Assembly (NCBI RefSeq): GCF_000758305.1
Contig: NZ_CP009458.1
Span: 1,984,001 to 2,048,000 of the forward strand
Origin: Cedecea neteri
Lineage (GTDB): Bacteria > Pseudomonadota > Gammaproteobacteria > Enterobacterales > Enterobacteriaceae
Direction of reading: 5' to 3'
Length of the DNA stretch: 64,000 bases
A program made the translations under genes and the position numbers. This document shows positions 21,914-30,427 of the stretch, in pieces. The number at the start of each line of letters is the position of its first letter. The first letter of the stretch is position 1. Below the pieces are notes generated by a model. The model did not search any database and was not told the DNA's origin. It worked only from the letters and a program-made list of their open reading frames with translations.

Positions 21914-22343
21914 GGCGAGAGGCCGCGTTGCGTGCCAGCTCGTCACATCGCTCATTTTCCGGGTGGCCCGCATGCCCTTTGACCCATTCCCACTTAATCT
22001 GATGGTGGCTTAAGGCGGCATCCAGGCGCTTCCATAAATCGACGTTTTTCACCGGCTTTTTATCCGCCGTCTTCCAGCCACGTTTTTTCCAGTTGTGGAT
22101 CCACTGGGTAATGCCCTGGCGGACGTACTGGCTGTCGGTGCTGAGGACCACATCGCAGGGTTCGATCAGCGCCTCAAGCGCGACGATAGCGGCCATCATC
22201 TCCATGCGGTTATTGGTGGTGAGGCGAAACCCTTCGCTGAAGATTTTCTCGTGCTGCTTGTACCGCAAAATCGCACCGAAACCGCCCGGCCCTGGATTTC
22301 CCAGGCAGGAGCCATCGGTGAAAACTTCTACCTGTTTACGCAT
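21867..22343 (-). CDS. rnhA: Ribonuclease HI
   Basis: RNase HI cuts the RNA strand of RNA-DNA hybrids. The 158-residue product begins MRKQVEVFTDGSCLGNPGPGG. It holds the catalytic DEDD residues: Asp in FTDGS, Glu in NRMEMMAA, Asp in LSTDSQYV and Asp near the C-terminus in NERCDELAR. The basic handle region WKKRGWKTADKKPV is present. A 120-codon in-frame extension upstream runs antisense through dnaQ and is not part of the gene. Divergent from dnaQ, as in E. coli. Confidence 0.97.
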   Translation of the reverse strand: MRKQVEVFTDGSCLGNPGPGGFGAILRYKQHEKIFSEGFRLTTNNRMEMMAAIVALEALIEPCDVVLSTDSQYVRQGITQWIHNWKKRGWKTADKKPVKNVDLWKRLDAALSHHQIKWEWVKGHAGHPENERCDELARNAASRPTHEDVGYQPDAAAP

Positions 22344-22395
22344 CTCTGGTAGACTTCCTGTGATGAAAACGTCAAGTCTGACACAAACGAGCGCG

Positions 22396-22413
22396 ATGAG
22401 CACAGCTATATGA
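22396..22413 (+). other. Five-codon leader ORF overlapping the dnaQ start
   Basis: ATG AGC ACA GCT ATA TGA encodes MSTAI, the same five residues that begin E. coli DnaQ. The TGA overlaps the present dnaQ ATG as ATGA (22410-22413). This looks like a relic of the old start after a ~14-nt insertion. It could couple dnaQ translation to termination of the mini-ORF. Confidence 0.6.
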
Positions 22414-23141
22414 TTTCTACCCCCACCAGACAAATAGTCCTCGATACCGAAACCACCGGTATGAACCAGATCGGTGCTCATTATGAAGGGCATCGGATTA
22501 TCGAGATCGGTGCGGTTGAAGTGATCAACCGCCGCCTGACGGGCAACAACTTCCACGTCTACCTCAAGCCCGACCGGCTGGTGGACCCTGAAGCTTTTGG
22601 CGTTCACGGTATTGCGGACGAATTCCTGGCGGATAAGCCGACCTTCGATCAGGTTGCAGACTCGTTCCTCGACTATATTCGCGGCGCCGAGCTGGTCATT
22701 CATAACGCCTCGTTTGATATCGGCTTTATGGACTACGAGTTCAGCAAGCTGCGGCGCGACATTCCCAAAACGGACACCTTCTGCAAGGTCACCGACAGCC
22801 TGGCAATGGCCCGCAAGATGTTCCCGGGCAAGCGAAACAGCCTCGATGCGCTCTGCTCACGCTATGAAATAGATAACAGCAAACGTACGCTGCACGGCGC
22901 ATTGCTCGATGCCCAAATCCTGGCCGACGTTTATCTGATGATGACCGGCGGGCAAACGTCACTCAAATTCTCTATGGAAGGTGATGTGCAGCAGCAGCAG
23001 GGTAGCGGCGGTATTCAGCGTGTGGTGCGTCGTGCATCAGGCATGCGGGTGATCCACGCCAGTGATGAAGAACTGGTGGCCCATGAATCCCGTCTTGATT
23101 TGGTGCAGAAGAAAGGCGGCAGCTGTCTCTGGCGCAGCTAA
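22410..23141 (+). CDS. dnaQ: DNA polymerase III epsilon subunit (3'-5' proofreading exonuclease)
   Basis: DnaQ is the proofreading subunit of the replicative polymerase core. The 243-residue protein has the ExoI motif VLDTETTGM (Asp and Glu), ExoII (HNASFDIGFMDYE) and ExoIII (HGALLDAQILADVY). A glutamine-rich linker near residue 195 leads to the C-terminal alpha-binding segment VQKKGGSCLW. The N-terminus is unusual: MISTPTRQIV instead of the MSTAITRQIV of E. coli. The usual start ATGAGCACAGCTATA is still present at 22396 but runs into TGA, whose ATGA overlap provides the start used here. Confidence 0.95.
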   Translation: MISTPTRQIVLDTETTGMNQIGAHYEGHRIIEIGAVEVINRRLTGNNFHVYLKPDRLVDPEAFGVHGIADEFLADKPTFDQVADSFLDYIRGAELVIHNASFDIGFMDYEFSKLRRDIPKTDTFCKVTDSLAMARKMFPGKRNSLDALCSRYEIDNSKRTLHGALLDAQILADVYLMMTGGQTSLKFSMEGDVQQQQGSGGIQRVVRRASGMRVIHASDEELVAHESRLDLVQKKGGSCLWRS

Positions 23142-23275
23142 AAATAGCCAAAATGAGTTAAAAATCGCCACTCAGGTGATTTTTGCGGCAAACGGTTAAT
23201 TTTATGATAAAAAGCGTTGACGGTTATCGGGGCAATCCGTAATATCCGCTTCGTTCCCGACGGGGAACAAAACGC

Positions 23276-23352
23276 GGAGCGGTAGTTCAGTCGGTTAGAA
23301 TACCTGCCTGTCACGCAGGGGGTCGCGGGTTCGAGTCCCGTCCGTTCCGCCA
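23276..23352 (+). tRNA. aspV: tRNA-Asp (GTC), second copy
   Basis: A 77-nt tRNA identical to 13834-13910, with anticodon GTC and encoded CCA. It follows dnaQ as E. coli aspV does. aspV is a known integration hot spot, and here the non-E. coli segment 23.4-35.9 kb begins just after it. Confidence 0.97.
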
Positions 23353-23359
23353 CAATTCA

Positions 23360-23391
23360 GAAGGCCTGAGTCAGCAATGACTCAGGCCTTC
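23360..23391 (+). terminator. Terminator after tRNA-Asp (aspV)
   Basis: A 14-bp perfect stem (GAAGGCCTGAGTCA/TGACTCAGGCCTTC) with loop GCAA, followed by a modest T-rich stretch. Confidence 0.8.
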
Positions 23392-23465
23392 GTCGTTTCT
23401 GCCTTTCGTAAAAATTCGCCGCTATCCCCGCGCAGTCATAGCGCGAGGATGGGGTGACGTTCTCC

Positions 23466-24407
23466 CTAGTGCCTGCTGGCCAACGCCACGCCGATCAAAA
23501 TAGTCGCAATCCCGATGATATGGAAAAGATGCAGCGTTTCGCCGAGAAACACCAGCGACAGCACCACGCCAAAGACGGGAATCAGGTGAATGCTAAGCCC
23601 GGCGCGCGCGGCTCCGACGGCCTCCACACAGCGTCCGTACAGCAGGTAGGAAACAAAAGAGGGGAATGCACCGAGGAACACGACCGCTGAAATCGTCATG
23701 GAATTCCAGTGCGGCACAGCCCCGGTGCTCATTTCATGCAGCCACAGCGGCAGCGTCACCACCAGCGCGATAGCCACCTGAACGCCCAGCAGCCCCATGC
23801 GGCTAATATCGGAAGGGATTTTTCGGATCCACAGCGTATACAGCGCAAAGCAGGCCATGGCCGCCAGCAGCATCAGGTCACCCGACGAAAACGCCATTTG
23901 CAGCAGCCCGTGAATATCGCCCTTAAAGATAATAAACAGCACGCCACAGCAGGAAATGGCCAGGCCTACCACCTGCTTAACGCTGAGTTTGTGGCCAAAG
24001 AACAGCGCGCCAAACAGCATAATCAGCACCGGTATACAGGAGTTAAGCAACAGCGCGTTGGTACTCGAAGTGTGGTGCAGGCCGATATACACCAGCAGGC
24101 TAAAGCAGACGATCCCCGTCACCGACACCGCGACAATCCAGCCCAGATACTCCCGATAGCGACGAAAGTCCCTTTTTATATAAGGCAGCGCAAACGGCAG
24201 AATCACAATCAGCGCCACCAGCCAGCGCATAAAGGTGAGCCCCACCGGAGGAATATCGTTGCGAACGGCTTTGCCGACGATGTAATTGCACGCCCAAAGC
24301 AGCGGCGGGATGGTGAACAGGAGCAAAACATACCAGGCCGAGGGCTTATGGGGGGCAGCCTCAGTGGCCGACTTCTTACTGCTGAGCAAGGGACTCTCCT
24401 TTGACAC
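23466..24407 (-). CDS. EamA/DMT-family transporter
   Basis: A 313-residue membrane protein with ten hydrophobic segments arranged as two EamA (DUF6) repeats. Conserved features include the first-repeat start PPLLWACNYIVGKAV, and PVFGVVLSLVFLGETLHLFHIIGIATILIGVALA in the last segments. Drug/metabolite transporters of this family move amino acids, purine-related compounds or other metabolites, often outward. The substrate here is unknown. It is the first gene after aspV, on the same strand as the hpxC permease but separated from it by 129 bp. A role in purine catabolism is only a guess from position. Confidence 0.83.
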   Translation of the reverse strand: MSKESPLLSSKKSATEAAPHKPSAWYVLLLFTIPPLLWACNYIVGKAVRNDIPPVGLTFMRWLVALIVILPFALPYIKRDFRRYREYLGWIVAVSVTGIVCFSLLVYIGLHHTSSTNALLLNSCIPVLIMLFGALFFGHKLSVKQVVGLAISCCGVLFIIFKGDIHGLLQMAFSSGDLMLLAAMACFALYTLWIRKIPSDISRMGLLGVQVAIALVVTLPLWLHEMSTGAVPHWNSMTISAVVFLGAFPSFVSYLLYGRCVEAVGAARAGLSIHLIPVFGVVLSLVFLGETLHLFHIIGIATILIGVALASRH

Positions 24408-24536
24408 GGAATTTTGCTGGAAAGGGCGAAGGGAGAATATATTACTCGCTGTCGGGCCAGCCGTCGTCGTGGAGAAGAAAAAGAGTATGTCTGAACATTA
24501 AAGGGCCTGAACCCGTGTGGGCCCAGGCATCAAGGT

Positions 24537-26030
24537 TTACTCTTTGGAGGTGGCTACGCGGCCAGCAAAACCGGCAGCAACGCCGACCTTTTCACTACGC
24601 GCCAGCCAGCGGTAGCAGCTCAGGCCGAGGAAGACGCCGATAAACCAGCTGAAGTTGGCGACTTCATGCAGCGAAGGAATAAAGCTGATGGTCAGGCAGA
24701 CGGCAACCGAAGGTACCAGGGCGATAATCGCTTTCGGGTTAAAGCCGTTGCTGTACCAGTAGCGGCCTTTCGGCGTGTCGTTAAACAGATCGTCGACGTG
24801 AATTTTACCGCCTTTCACCAGGTAGAAGTCCGCCAGCAGGATGCCGAACAGCGGCCCAATGAACGAGCCCAGCACATCCAGCGTGTAGTGGATCAGCTCC
24901 GGGGACTGGAACAGGTTCCACGGCGTCAGCAGCACAGAACCCACCGCGGCGATCATTCCGCCTGCACGGAAACTGATCTTCTGAGGCGAGCAGTTAGAGA
25001 AGTCGAACGCCGGAGAAACAAAGTTCGCCACGATATTGATCCCGATAGTCGCGGTGATCATCGTCAACAGGCCAATCGCCATCGCGAGGCTGTTACCGAT
25101 ATGGCTCACGGTTTCGATCGGGTCAGTGATCATCTTGCCGAACAGCGACTGAGTACCGGACACAATCACCACGGTCACAATAGAGAACAGCAGGAAGTTA
25201 AACGGCAGGCCCCAGCGGTTGCCGCGGCGGATCTCATTCATGCTTTTACCGTAGCGAGAGAAGTCGCCAAAGTTCAGCAGCGGGCCGGAGAAGTACGACA
25301 CCACCAGCGCGGTGGCGGTGATCATCTGCCACACCTGCTCGCCGGAGCTAAGCTGCTTGCTGGCTAAGGTAAAGGAGATGCCATCGAAGCCGGTCTGATA
25401 CAGGATCCAGCCTGCCAGCGCCATCATCACGATGTATACGGCAGGGCCGGCGATATCAATGAAGCGCTTAATCGCGTTCATCCCATGCCAGAACACCATC
25501 GCCTGTAGCACCCACATAATGCCAAAGCAGATCCAGCCGAGCTGAGACAGGCCGAGGAAGCTCACGCCCGTCATTGGGGCAAGCGTTGGCCAGAACTTCA
25601 ACAGCACCAGCATTAAGGCGTTAGCGGCCAGGTAAGTTTGTATCCCGTACCAGGCGAAGGCGATAAGCCCGCGGATCACCGCCGGAATATTCGCGCCGAA
25701 GACGCCGAAAGCCTGGCGGCAAATTACCGCGTAAGGCACGCCCGCCATCTGGCTGGGTTTAGCGACCAGGTTGGCACAAAACTGCACGATGCAAATCCCT
25801 GCCAGCAGGCAGATCAGCACCTGCCAGCTGGCAAGCCCGAGCGTAAAGAAGCTGGCTGCCACCACATAGCCGCCCATGCTGTGTACATCAGACATCCAAA
25901 ACGAAAAAATATTATACCAGGACCAAGTCTGGTGGCGGGTTGGGGCCAGGTCATCGTTGCACAGGCGCGGGCTGTAGCCGGCGTTGGCACTCTCTTTCAT
26001 GGCTGTTGCGTTGTTCTCTATACCTGGCAT
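24537..26030 (-). CDS. hpxC: NCS1-family allantoin/purine permease HpxC
   Basis: A 497-residue transporter with about 12 membrane segments, of the nucleobase:cation symporter-1 family. The signature near the N-terminus is LAPTRHQTWSWYNIFSFWMSDVHS, typical of cytosine/allantoin permeases of the Mhp1/PucI type. Substrate-contact motifs around VSYFSGPLLNFGDFSRY are also conserved. The ATG at 26030 has an AGGAG ribosome site 8 bp upstream, favouring it over a longer frame. It is divergent from hpxSAB, which racemises and hydrolyses allantoin, so allantoin is the likely substrate. Regulation by HpxS is likely from two GntR-type operators in between. Confidence 0.85.
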   Translation of the reverse strand: MPGIENNATAMKESANAGYSPRLCNDDLAPTRHQTWSWYNIFSFWMSDVHSMGGYVVAASFFTLGLASWQVLICLLAGICIVQFCANLVAKPSQMAGVPYAVICRQAFGVFGANIPAVIRGLIAFAWYGIQTYLAANALMLVLLKFWPTLAPMTGVSFLGLSQLGWICFGIMWVLQAMVFWHGMNAIKRFIDIAGPAVYIVMMALAGWILYQTGFDGISFTLASKQLSSGEQVWQMITATALVVSYFSGPLLNFGDFSRYGKSMNEIRRGNRWGLPFNFLLFSIVTVVIVSGTQSLFGKMITDPIETVSHIGNSLAMAIGLLTMITATIGINIVANFVSPAFDFSNCSPQKISFRAGGMIAAVGSVLLTPWNLFQSPELIHYTLDVLGSFIGPLFGILLADFYLVKGGKIHVDDLFNDTPKGRYWYSNGFNPKAIIALVPSVAVCLTISFIPSLHEVANFSWFIGVFLGLSCYRWLARSEKVGVAAGFAGRVATSKE

Positions 26031-26108
26031 GGGATCTGCTCCTATAAAAACAGAAGATGGATTACGTCTGCCATAGGTATTGCAGGAACCAGGCCAGGTT
26101 TGCATTTC

Positions 26109-26140
26109 TTGTATTCAATTATCAATGATATTGTATACAA
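26109..26140. promoter_or_regulatory. Pair of GntR-type operators between hpxC and hpxS
   Basis: A perfect palindrome TTGTATACAA (26131-26140) and a near copy TTGTATTCAA (26109-26118) lie 22 bp apart, about two helical turns. TNGTATACNA-like sites are typical for FCD-type GntR regulators. They sit in the divergent control region and are the probable HpxS binding sites. Confidence 0.65.
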
Positions 26141-26173
26141 ATAAAGGGTGCCTGGTGCTAACAGGAGAGGTGA

Positions 26174-26887
26174 ATGAAACGTGATTTCGGGGTGACAGCC
26201 CCAGCAGAACTGCATAATAAAGAAGCCGTTATCTGGCAATCGCTGATGACGGCGATGGTCGAACACCAGCTGCCGCCGGGCAGCAAACTGCCGGAAGAAG
26301 CGCTGGCGGACGTTTTTGGCATCAGCCGAACTGGGATCCGTAAAGTCTTAACGCGCCTCGCAACGGTGCAAATGATCACCATGCTGCCCGGGCGTGGTGC
26401 ATTTGTGGCGATGCCGGACGTCGAAGAATCAAAAGCGATCTTCCAGACGCGCTCCGTTCTCGAATGCGCCAACCTGCCTCATGTACTCGAGCATCTTCAG
26501 GCTCCGCACCTTGCTGCGCTGCGTAAAATCATCCAGCAGGAAGAAAAGGCGCACCGCGACGGAGACGGGCCGGCGGCAATCCGCCTGTCCGCGGCGTTTC
26601 ATATTCAACTGCAGGCTATTTCCGGCAACGCCGTGCTGACGGAAATGGTCACCAGTTTGACGCACCGCTCCTCGCTGGTGATCGCTGCCTGGGGCGCGCC
26701 GTGGCAGCGGGGCTGCCGCTGTGACGATCATGAACACCTTATTGATCTGCTGCGTAAAAAAGACATTGAGCCGCTGACCCTGGCGATGAAGCACCACTTC
26801 GATCACATCGTTTCCAGCCTGCATTTTGAGCGCAGCGGTGAAACCACCCCAGACTTCGCCCGCCTCTTTGGCACCCGACAGGAATAA
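26174..26887 (+). CDS. hpxS: GntR-family transcriptional regulator HpxS
   Basis: A 237-residue regulator with an N-terminal winged HTH (about residues 15-80: LPEEALADVFGISRTGIRKVLTRLATVQMI) and a C-terminal FCD ligand-binding domain with spaced histidines (HIQLQ, HEHLIDLL, HHFDHIV) that can bind a metal. It is the first gene of hpxS-hpxA-hpxB, 2 bp upstream of hpxA, and divergent from the permease gene hpxC. By analogy with the Klebsiella hpx system it should control allantoin uptake and breakdown. The inducer is not known from the sequence. Confidence 0.87.
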   Translation: MKRDFGVTAPAELHNKEAVIWQSLMTAMVEHQLPPGSKLPEEALADVFGISRTGIRKVLTRLATVQMITMLPGRGAFVAMPDVEESKAIFQTRSVLECANLPHVLEHLQAPHLAALRKIIQQEEKAHRDGDGPAAIRLSAAFHIQLQAISGNAVLTEMVTSLTHRSSLVIAAWGAPWQRGCRCDDHEHLIDLLRKKDIEPLTLAMKHHFDHIVSSLHFERSGETTPDFARLFGTRQE

Positions 26888-26889
26888 CC

Positions 26890-27627
26890 ATGCCACAGCC
26901 TATTATTCAAGTGATCAACCCTAACACCAGCCTGGCGATGACGCACACCATTGCAGAAGCCGCGCGTAGCGTTGCCGCTCCCGGTACGCAAATCCTCGCG
27001 ACTTGCCCGGAGCAGGGTGTGGAGTCAATCGAAGGGCACTTTGATGAAGCCATTGCGGCCATCGGCGTGCTGGAACAAATTCAGCAGGGCAAAGCGCAGG
27101 GCGCGAACGGGCACGTCATCGCCTGCTTTGGCGACCCTGGTCTGCTGGCGGCGCGCGAGATAGCCAGCGGGCCGGTGATTGGTATTGCCGAAGCGGCCAT
27201 GCATATGGCCACGATGGTCGCCACCCGCTTCTCTATTGTCACCACGCTGCCACGCACGGTTATCATCGCCCGCCATTTGCTGCAGCAATACGGCTTCGAG
27301 CATCACTGCGCGGCGCTGCATGCCATCGATCTGCCCGTGCTGGCGCTGGAAGACGGCACCGGGCTGGCTCAACGCATGGTGCGTGAGCGCTGCATTCAGG
27401 CCAAAAAAGAAGACAATAGCGGGGCAATCGTGCTGGGCTGCGGCGGCATGGCAAACCTGGCGAAAGAGCTGACTGAAGAGATTGGCATCCCGGTTATCGA
27501 CGGCGTCACCGCGGCGGTGAAACTGGTGGAGTCGCTGGTTGCGCTGGGCATCGGCACCAGCAAATTTGGCGATCTCGCTTATCCGAATAAAAAGCCGCTT
27601 TCCGGCTCTTTTGCTCGCCTGGGTTAA
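26890..27627 (+). CDS. hpxA: Allantoin racemase HpxA
   Basis: HpxA interconverts (S)- and (R)-allantoin so that both enantiomers can be hydrolysed. The 245-residue protein belongs to the Asp/Glu/hydantoin racemase family. The two catalytic cysteines appear as Cys79 (IACFGDPG) and Cys184 (LGCGGM), and the N-terminal signature is VINPNTS. It starts 2 bp after hpxS and ends 17 bp before the allantoinase gene, forming one operon. Confidence 0.9.
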   Translation: MPQPIIQVINPNTSLAMTHTIAEAARSVAAPGTQILATCPEQGVESIEGHFDEAIAAIGVLEQIQQGKAQGANGHVIACFGDPGLLAAREIASGPVIGIAEAAMHMATMVATRFSIVTTLPRTVIIARHLLQQYGFEHHCAALHAIDLPVLALEDGTGLAQRMVRERCIQAKKEDNSGAIVLGCGGMANLAKELTEEIGIPVIDGVTAAVKLVESLVALGIGTSKFGDLAYPNKKPLSGSFARLG

Positions 27628-27644
27628 GGTTACAGAGGCCATCT

Positions 27645-28601
27645 ATGACGGAAGAACAAAAGCGTAATCGCTACCCTTTTACCGAAAACTATCCGCGCGA
27701 TCTCGCCGGTTATGCGGGAAATCCTCCCCATGCGCAGTGGCCGAACGGCGCGCGTATTGCGGTTCAGTTTGTCCTGAACTTTGAAGAAGGGGCGGAAAAC
27801 AACGTGCTGCACGGCGACAGCGGCTCGGAACAATTTCTCTCCGACATCATCGGGGCGGCCAGTTTCCCCGATCGCCATATGTCGATGGATTCCCTGTACG
27901 AATACGGCTCCCGGTCAGGATTCTGGCGTATCCACAATGAATTTCAGAAGCGCGGTCTGCCTCTGACGGTGTTTGGCGTCGCCATGGCCCTGGCCCGCAA
28001 CCCGGAGATTGTGGACGCGATCAAAGCCGCCGATTACGACGTGGTCAGCCACGGCTGGCGCTGGATTCATTATCAGAATATGGACGTTGCCACCGAGCGC
28101 CAGCACCTGCACCAGGCGATGGAAATCCTTGAAGATCTGTTTGGCTCCCGCCCGCTGGGCTGGTACACCGGGCGCGACAGCCCCAATACCCGCAGGCTGG
28201 TGGTTGAGCACGGCGGTATCCTGTACGACAGCGATTACTACGGCGACGATCTGCCTTTCTGGAGCAAAGTAGCCTGCGAAGACGGCAGCACCAAACCCCA
28301 TCTGATCGTGCCGTATACGCTGGATACCAATGACATGCGCTTCGCCACCGCGCAGGGGTTCAATACCGCTGAGCAGTTCTATACCTACCTGAAAGACAGT
28401 TTCGACGTGCTGTATGAAGAAGGCGACACGGCACCGAAGATGATGTCCATCGGTATGCACTGCCGTCTGTTAGGGCGACCAGGCCGGTTCCGGGCGCTGC
28501 AGCGTTTTCTGGATTACGTGCAGCAACATGAAGGGGTGTGGATTTGCAGAAGACAGGACATTGCCGAGCATTGGGTGAAGACACATCCGTATATTGAGTA
28601 A
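27645..28601 (+). CDS. hpxB: Allantoinase (PuuE / HpxB type)
   Basis: This enzyme opens the hydantoin ring of allantoin to give allantoate. The 318-residue product belongs to the metal-independent PuuE family within the polysaccharide-deacetylase (NodB) superfamily, unlike the zinc amidohydrolase AllB of E. coli. Typical segments are NFEEGAENN, SRSGFWRI, VVSHGWRWI and GWYTGRDSPNTRRL. It is last of hpxSAB and converges on hpxZ, with a palindromic REP-like element between them. The product feeds HpxK at the far end of the block. Confidence 0.92.
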   Translation: MTEEQKRNRYPFTENYPRDLAGYAGNPPHAQWPNGARIAVQFVLNFEEGAENNVLHGDSGSEQFLSDIIGAASFPDRHMSMDSLYEYGSRSGFWRIHNEFQKRGLPLTVFGVAMALARNPEIVDAIKAADYDVVSHGWRWIHYQNMDVATERQHLHQAMEILEDLFGSRPLGWYTGRDSPNTRRLVVEHGGILYDSDYYGDDLPFWSKVACEDGSTKPHLIVPYTLDTNDMRFATAQGFNTAEQFYTYLKDSFDVLYEEGDTAPKMMSIGMHCRLLGRPGRFRALQRFLDYVQQHEGVWICRRQDIAEHWVKTHPYIE

Positions 28602-28624
28602 TACTTTTTGCTATCAGGATGTTA

Positions 28625-28662
28625 TCCCCTCTCCCTTTCGGGGAGAGGGCCAGGGTGAGGGG
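28625..28662. repeat. REP-like palindrome between hpxB and hpxZ
   Basis: A 9-bp stem CCCTCTCCC/GGGAGAGGG with loop TTTCG, followed by CCAGGGTGAGGGG. The same palindrome family recurs at 42892-42930 and 43156-43186. It sits between convergent genes and could act as terminator or mRNA stabiliser. Confidence 0.75.
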
Positions 28663-28666
28663 GAAA

Positions 28667-29050
28667 TCACCCCATTAAACTCACATGCGCCGCCACAATC
28701 TTCCAGCCTGACGCAAACCGGACCCAGGTCTGCATCTGGCGGCCAATCTTATCGCTGCCTTCCCGCGTAAACTCTGTGCTTGCCACTGCCAGATCGTCGC
28801 TAAATGTTGTAATGACGGTGTTTCTCAGCTGGCGATCCAGCCCCTTCGGCGAACGCCCGTTGCGGAAAGCGCGGATCTGCTCAATGCCATACAGGTTTTC
28901 CGTCGCGCCAAAACGCACGGTGCGAGCATCCTCCCAGAACAGCTCATCCAGAACGGCGACGTCGTTGGTAATCAGCGCCTGCTCATAGCGATAAAATGCC
29001 GCAGTGACTTCATTTAAAACGGCCGGGCGGTCGATATTATCTCGCATCAT
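28667..29050 (-). CDS. hpxZ: Oxalurate catabolism protein HpxZ (SnoaL-like)
   Basis: A 127-residue cone-shaped NTF2/SnoaL-like protein (DUF3225 type) beginning MMRDNIDRPAVLNEVTAAFYRYEQALITND. It has the same pattern as HpxZ of Klebsiella, tied genetically to oxalurate/oxamate use, but its activity is not known. Its start directly follows the hpxY stop (TAAATG), giving tight coupling in hpxW-hpxX-hpxY-hpxZ. It is the last gene of the unit. Confidence 0.85.
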   Translation of the reverse strand: MMRDNIDRPAVLNEVTAAFYRYEQALITNDVAVLDELFWEDARTVRFGATENLYGIEQIRAFRNGRSPKGLDRQLRNTVITTFSDDLAVASTEFTREGSDKIGRQMQTWVRFASGWKIVAAHVSLMG

Positions 29051-30427
29051 TTAACTTACCTTCGTCTGTAAAATACCCTGAGATTCCAGGCGGCGAGCGG
29101 CCTGCAAACATACGTCTTCCCGCCACGGTGCGGCAATTAATTGCACGCCAATTGGTAAACCGCTGGCCGCGATCAGCGGGGCGCTGACAACCGGCAGCCC
29201 GAGGAAAGAGATCGGCTGTGTCAGGATCCCCATACTGGCTTTGACCGGGATCTCCTGCCCGTTGATGTGCATGGTCTGCTGGCCGATAAGCGTGGCGCTG
29301 CAGGGCGTGGCGGGCGCAATAAGCAGATCAAAATGGTCAAACAGCGGCAGCGTGCGATCGCGGAACCAAGCCCGGAAGCGCTGTGCCTGCGTATACCAGG
29401 CCGACGGCGTCATGGCCCCGGCCAGCAGGCGTTCGCGCGAGTTAGGTTCGAAGCGTTCAGGGCTGGCTCGCAGCGCAGGCAAGTACTGATTTCCCCCTTC
29501 GGCGGCGGTCAGCAAAAAAGCCGCCGAACGGGCGAGTTCAGCCTCTGGCATAGAAACTTTTTCCGTGGCCAGGAGCGCTTTGGCCACCCGGCTGATGGCC
29601 TCTTTGGCATCCGCATCACACCAGTTTTCAAAGAAACCATCCAGCATCGCCACGCGAAGCGGCGTATCACGCTCAAGCGCTGTGCAAACCGGCTCAATGG
29701 CGCGTGAGGCCTGAAAAGGATCGCTGCCGTCATAGCCTTGCAGCACATCGTAAACCGCCGCGACATCCTCCACGCTGCGAGCCAGCGGGCCGATATGGTC
29801 GAGGCTCGCGACAAAAGGATGGCTGCCGCCGCGCGACAGGCGACCAAAAGTTGGCTTCAGGCCAACAAGTCCGCAGAGTGACGACGGGACACGGATCGAG
29901 CCGTTGGTGTCGGTGCCTAGGGTGAAATTCACCATGCCAGCTGCCACCGCCGCCGCTGAGCCACCGGACGAACCGCCAGCAATACGCGAGAGATCGTGCG
30001 GGTTTTTGGTGGCTCCGTAATAACTGTTTTCCGTGGTAAAGCCGTAGGCATAGGCATCCATATTCAACGCCCCGCTTAGCATTCCCCCCGCTTTTTGTAG
30101 CTGCGTAATGGCGAAAGCATCATCGGATGCTGCCGGTTGTCCGGCAAACAGCTCCGCGCCTGAAAGGGTTGTTACCCCCTTAATATCGAAAAGATTTTTT
30201 ACTGCGTAAGGCACACCCGCCAGCGCAGGCAAAGGGCTGCCGCTGGCAATAAGCTGGTCAACCGAGGCGGCCTCTGCCAGCAGACGGCTCTGAGTGACTT
30301 CGGTAAAAGCGTTTAGCTGCGGGTTTCGCTGTTCAATCTTTGCCAGCGTTTGCTGGGCCAGTTCGGTAGCTGAAAAATCTTTGTCCCGCAGCCCCTGCTG
30401 GATCTGGCGGATAGAAAGGGCGGTCAT
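29051..30427 (-). CDS. hpxY: AtzE-family amidase HpxY
   Basis: A 458-residue amidase-signature hydrolase. The Ser-cisSer-Lys triad is visible: Lys77 in YAVKNLFD, Ser154 in GGSSGGSAA, and the nucleophile Ser178 in GTDTNGSIRVPSS. Together with the small HpxX it resembles the AtzE-AtzG and GatA-GatC pairs, where the small subunit stabilises the amidase. By context it should hydrolyse an amide or ureide intermediate on the oxalurate-oxamate branch. The start overlaps the hpxX stop by 4 bp. Confidence 0.88.
   Translation of the reverse strand: MTALSIRQIQQGLRDKDFSATELAQQTLAKIEQRNPQLNAFTEVTQSRLLAEAASVDQLIASGSPLPALAGVPYAVKNLFDIKGVTTLSGAELFAGQPAASDDAFAITQLQKAGGMLSGALNMDAYAYGFTTENSYYGATKNPHDLSRIAGGSSGGSAAAVAAGMVNFTLGTDTNGSIRVPSSLCGLVGLKPTFGRLSRGGSHPFVASLDHIGPLARSVEDVAAVYDVLQGYDGSDPFQASRAIEPVCTALERDTPLRVAMLDGFFENWCDADAKEAISRVAKALLATEKVSMPEAELARSAAFLLTAAEGGNQYLPALRASPERFEPNSRERLLAGAMTPSAWYTQAQRFRAWFRDRTLPLFDHFDLLIAPATPCSATLIGQQTMHINGQEIPVKASMGILTQPISFLGLPVVSAPLIAASGLPIGVQLIAAPWREDVCLQAARRLESQGILQTKVS

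Noticed and set aside
22344..22703. 120-codon N-terminal extension of RNase HI
   Set aside because: It runs antisense through dnaQ and homologues start at MRKQVEVFTDGS; the true start is 22343.
13834..23352. Identical tRNA-Asp copies as flanks of a mobile element
   Set aside because: The same two tRNA-Asp genes and the intervening core genes occur in E. coli in this order, so they are ancestral and not att duplications.
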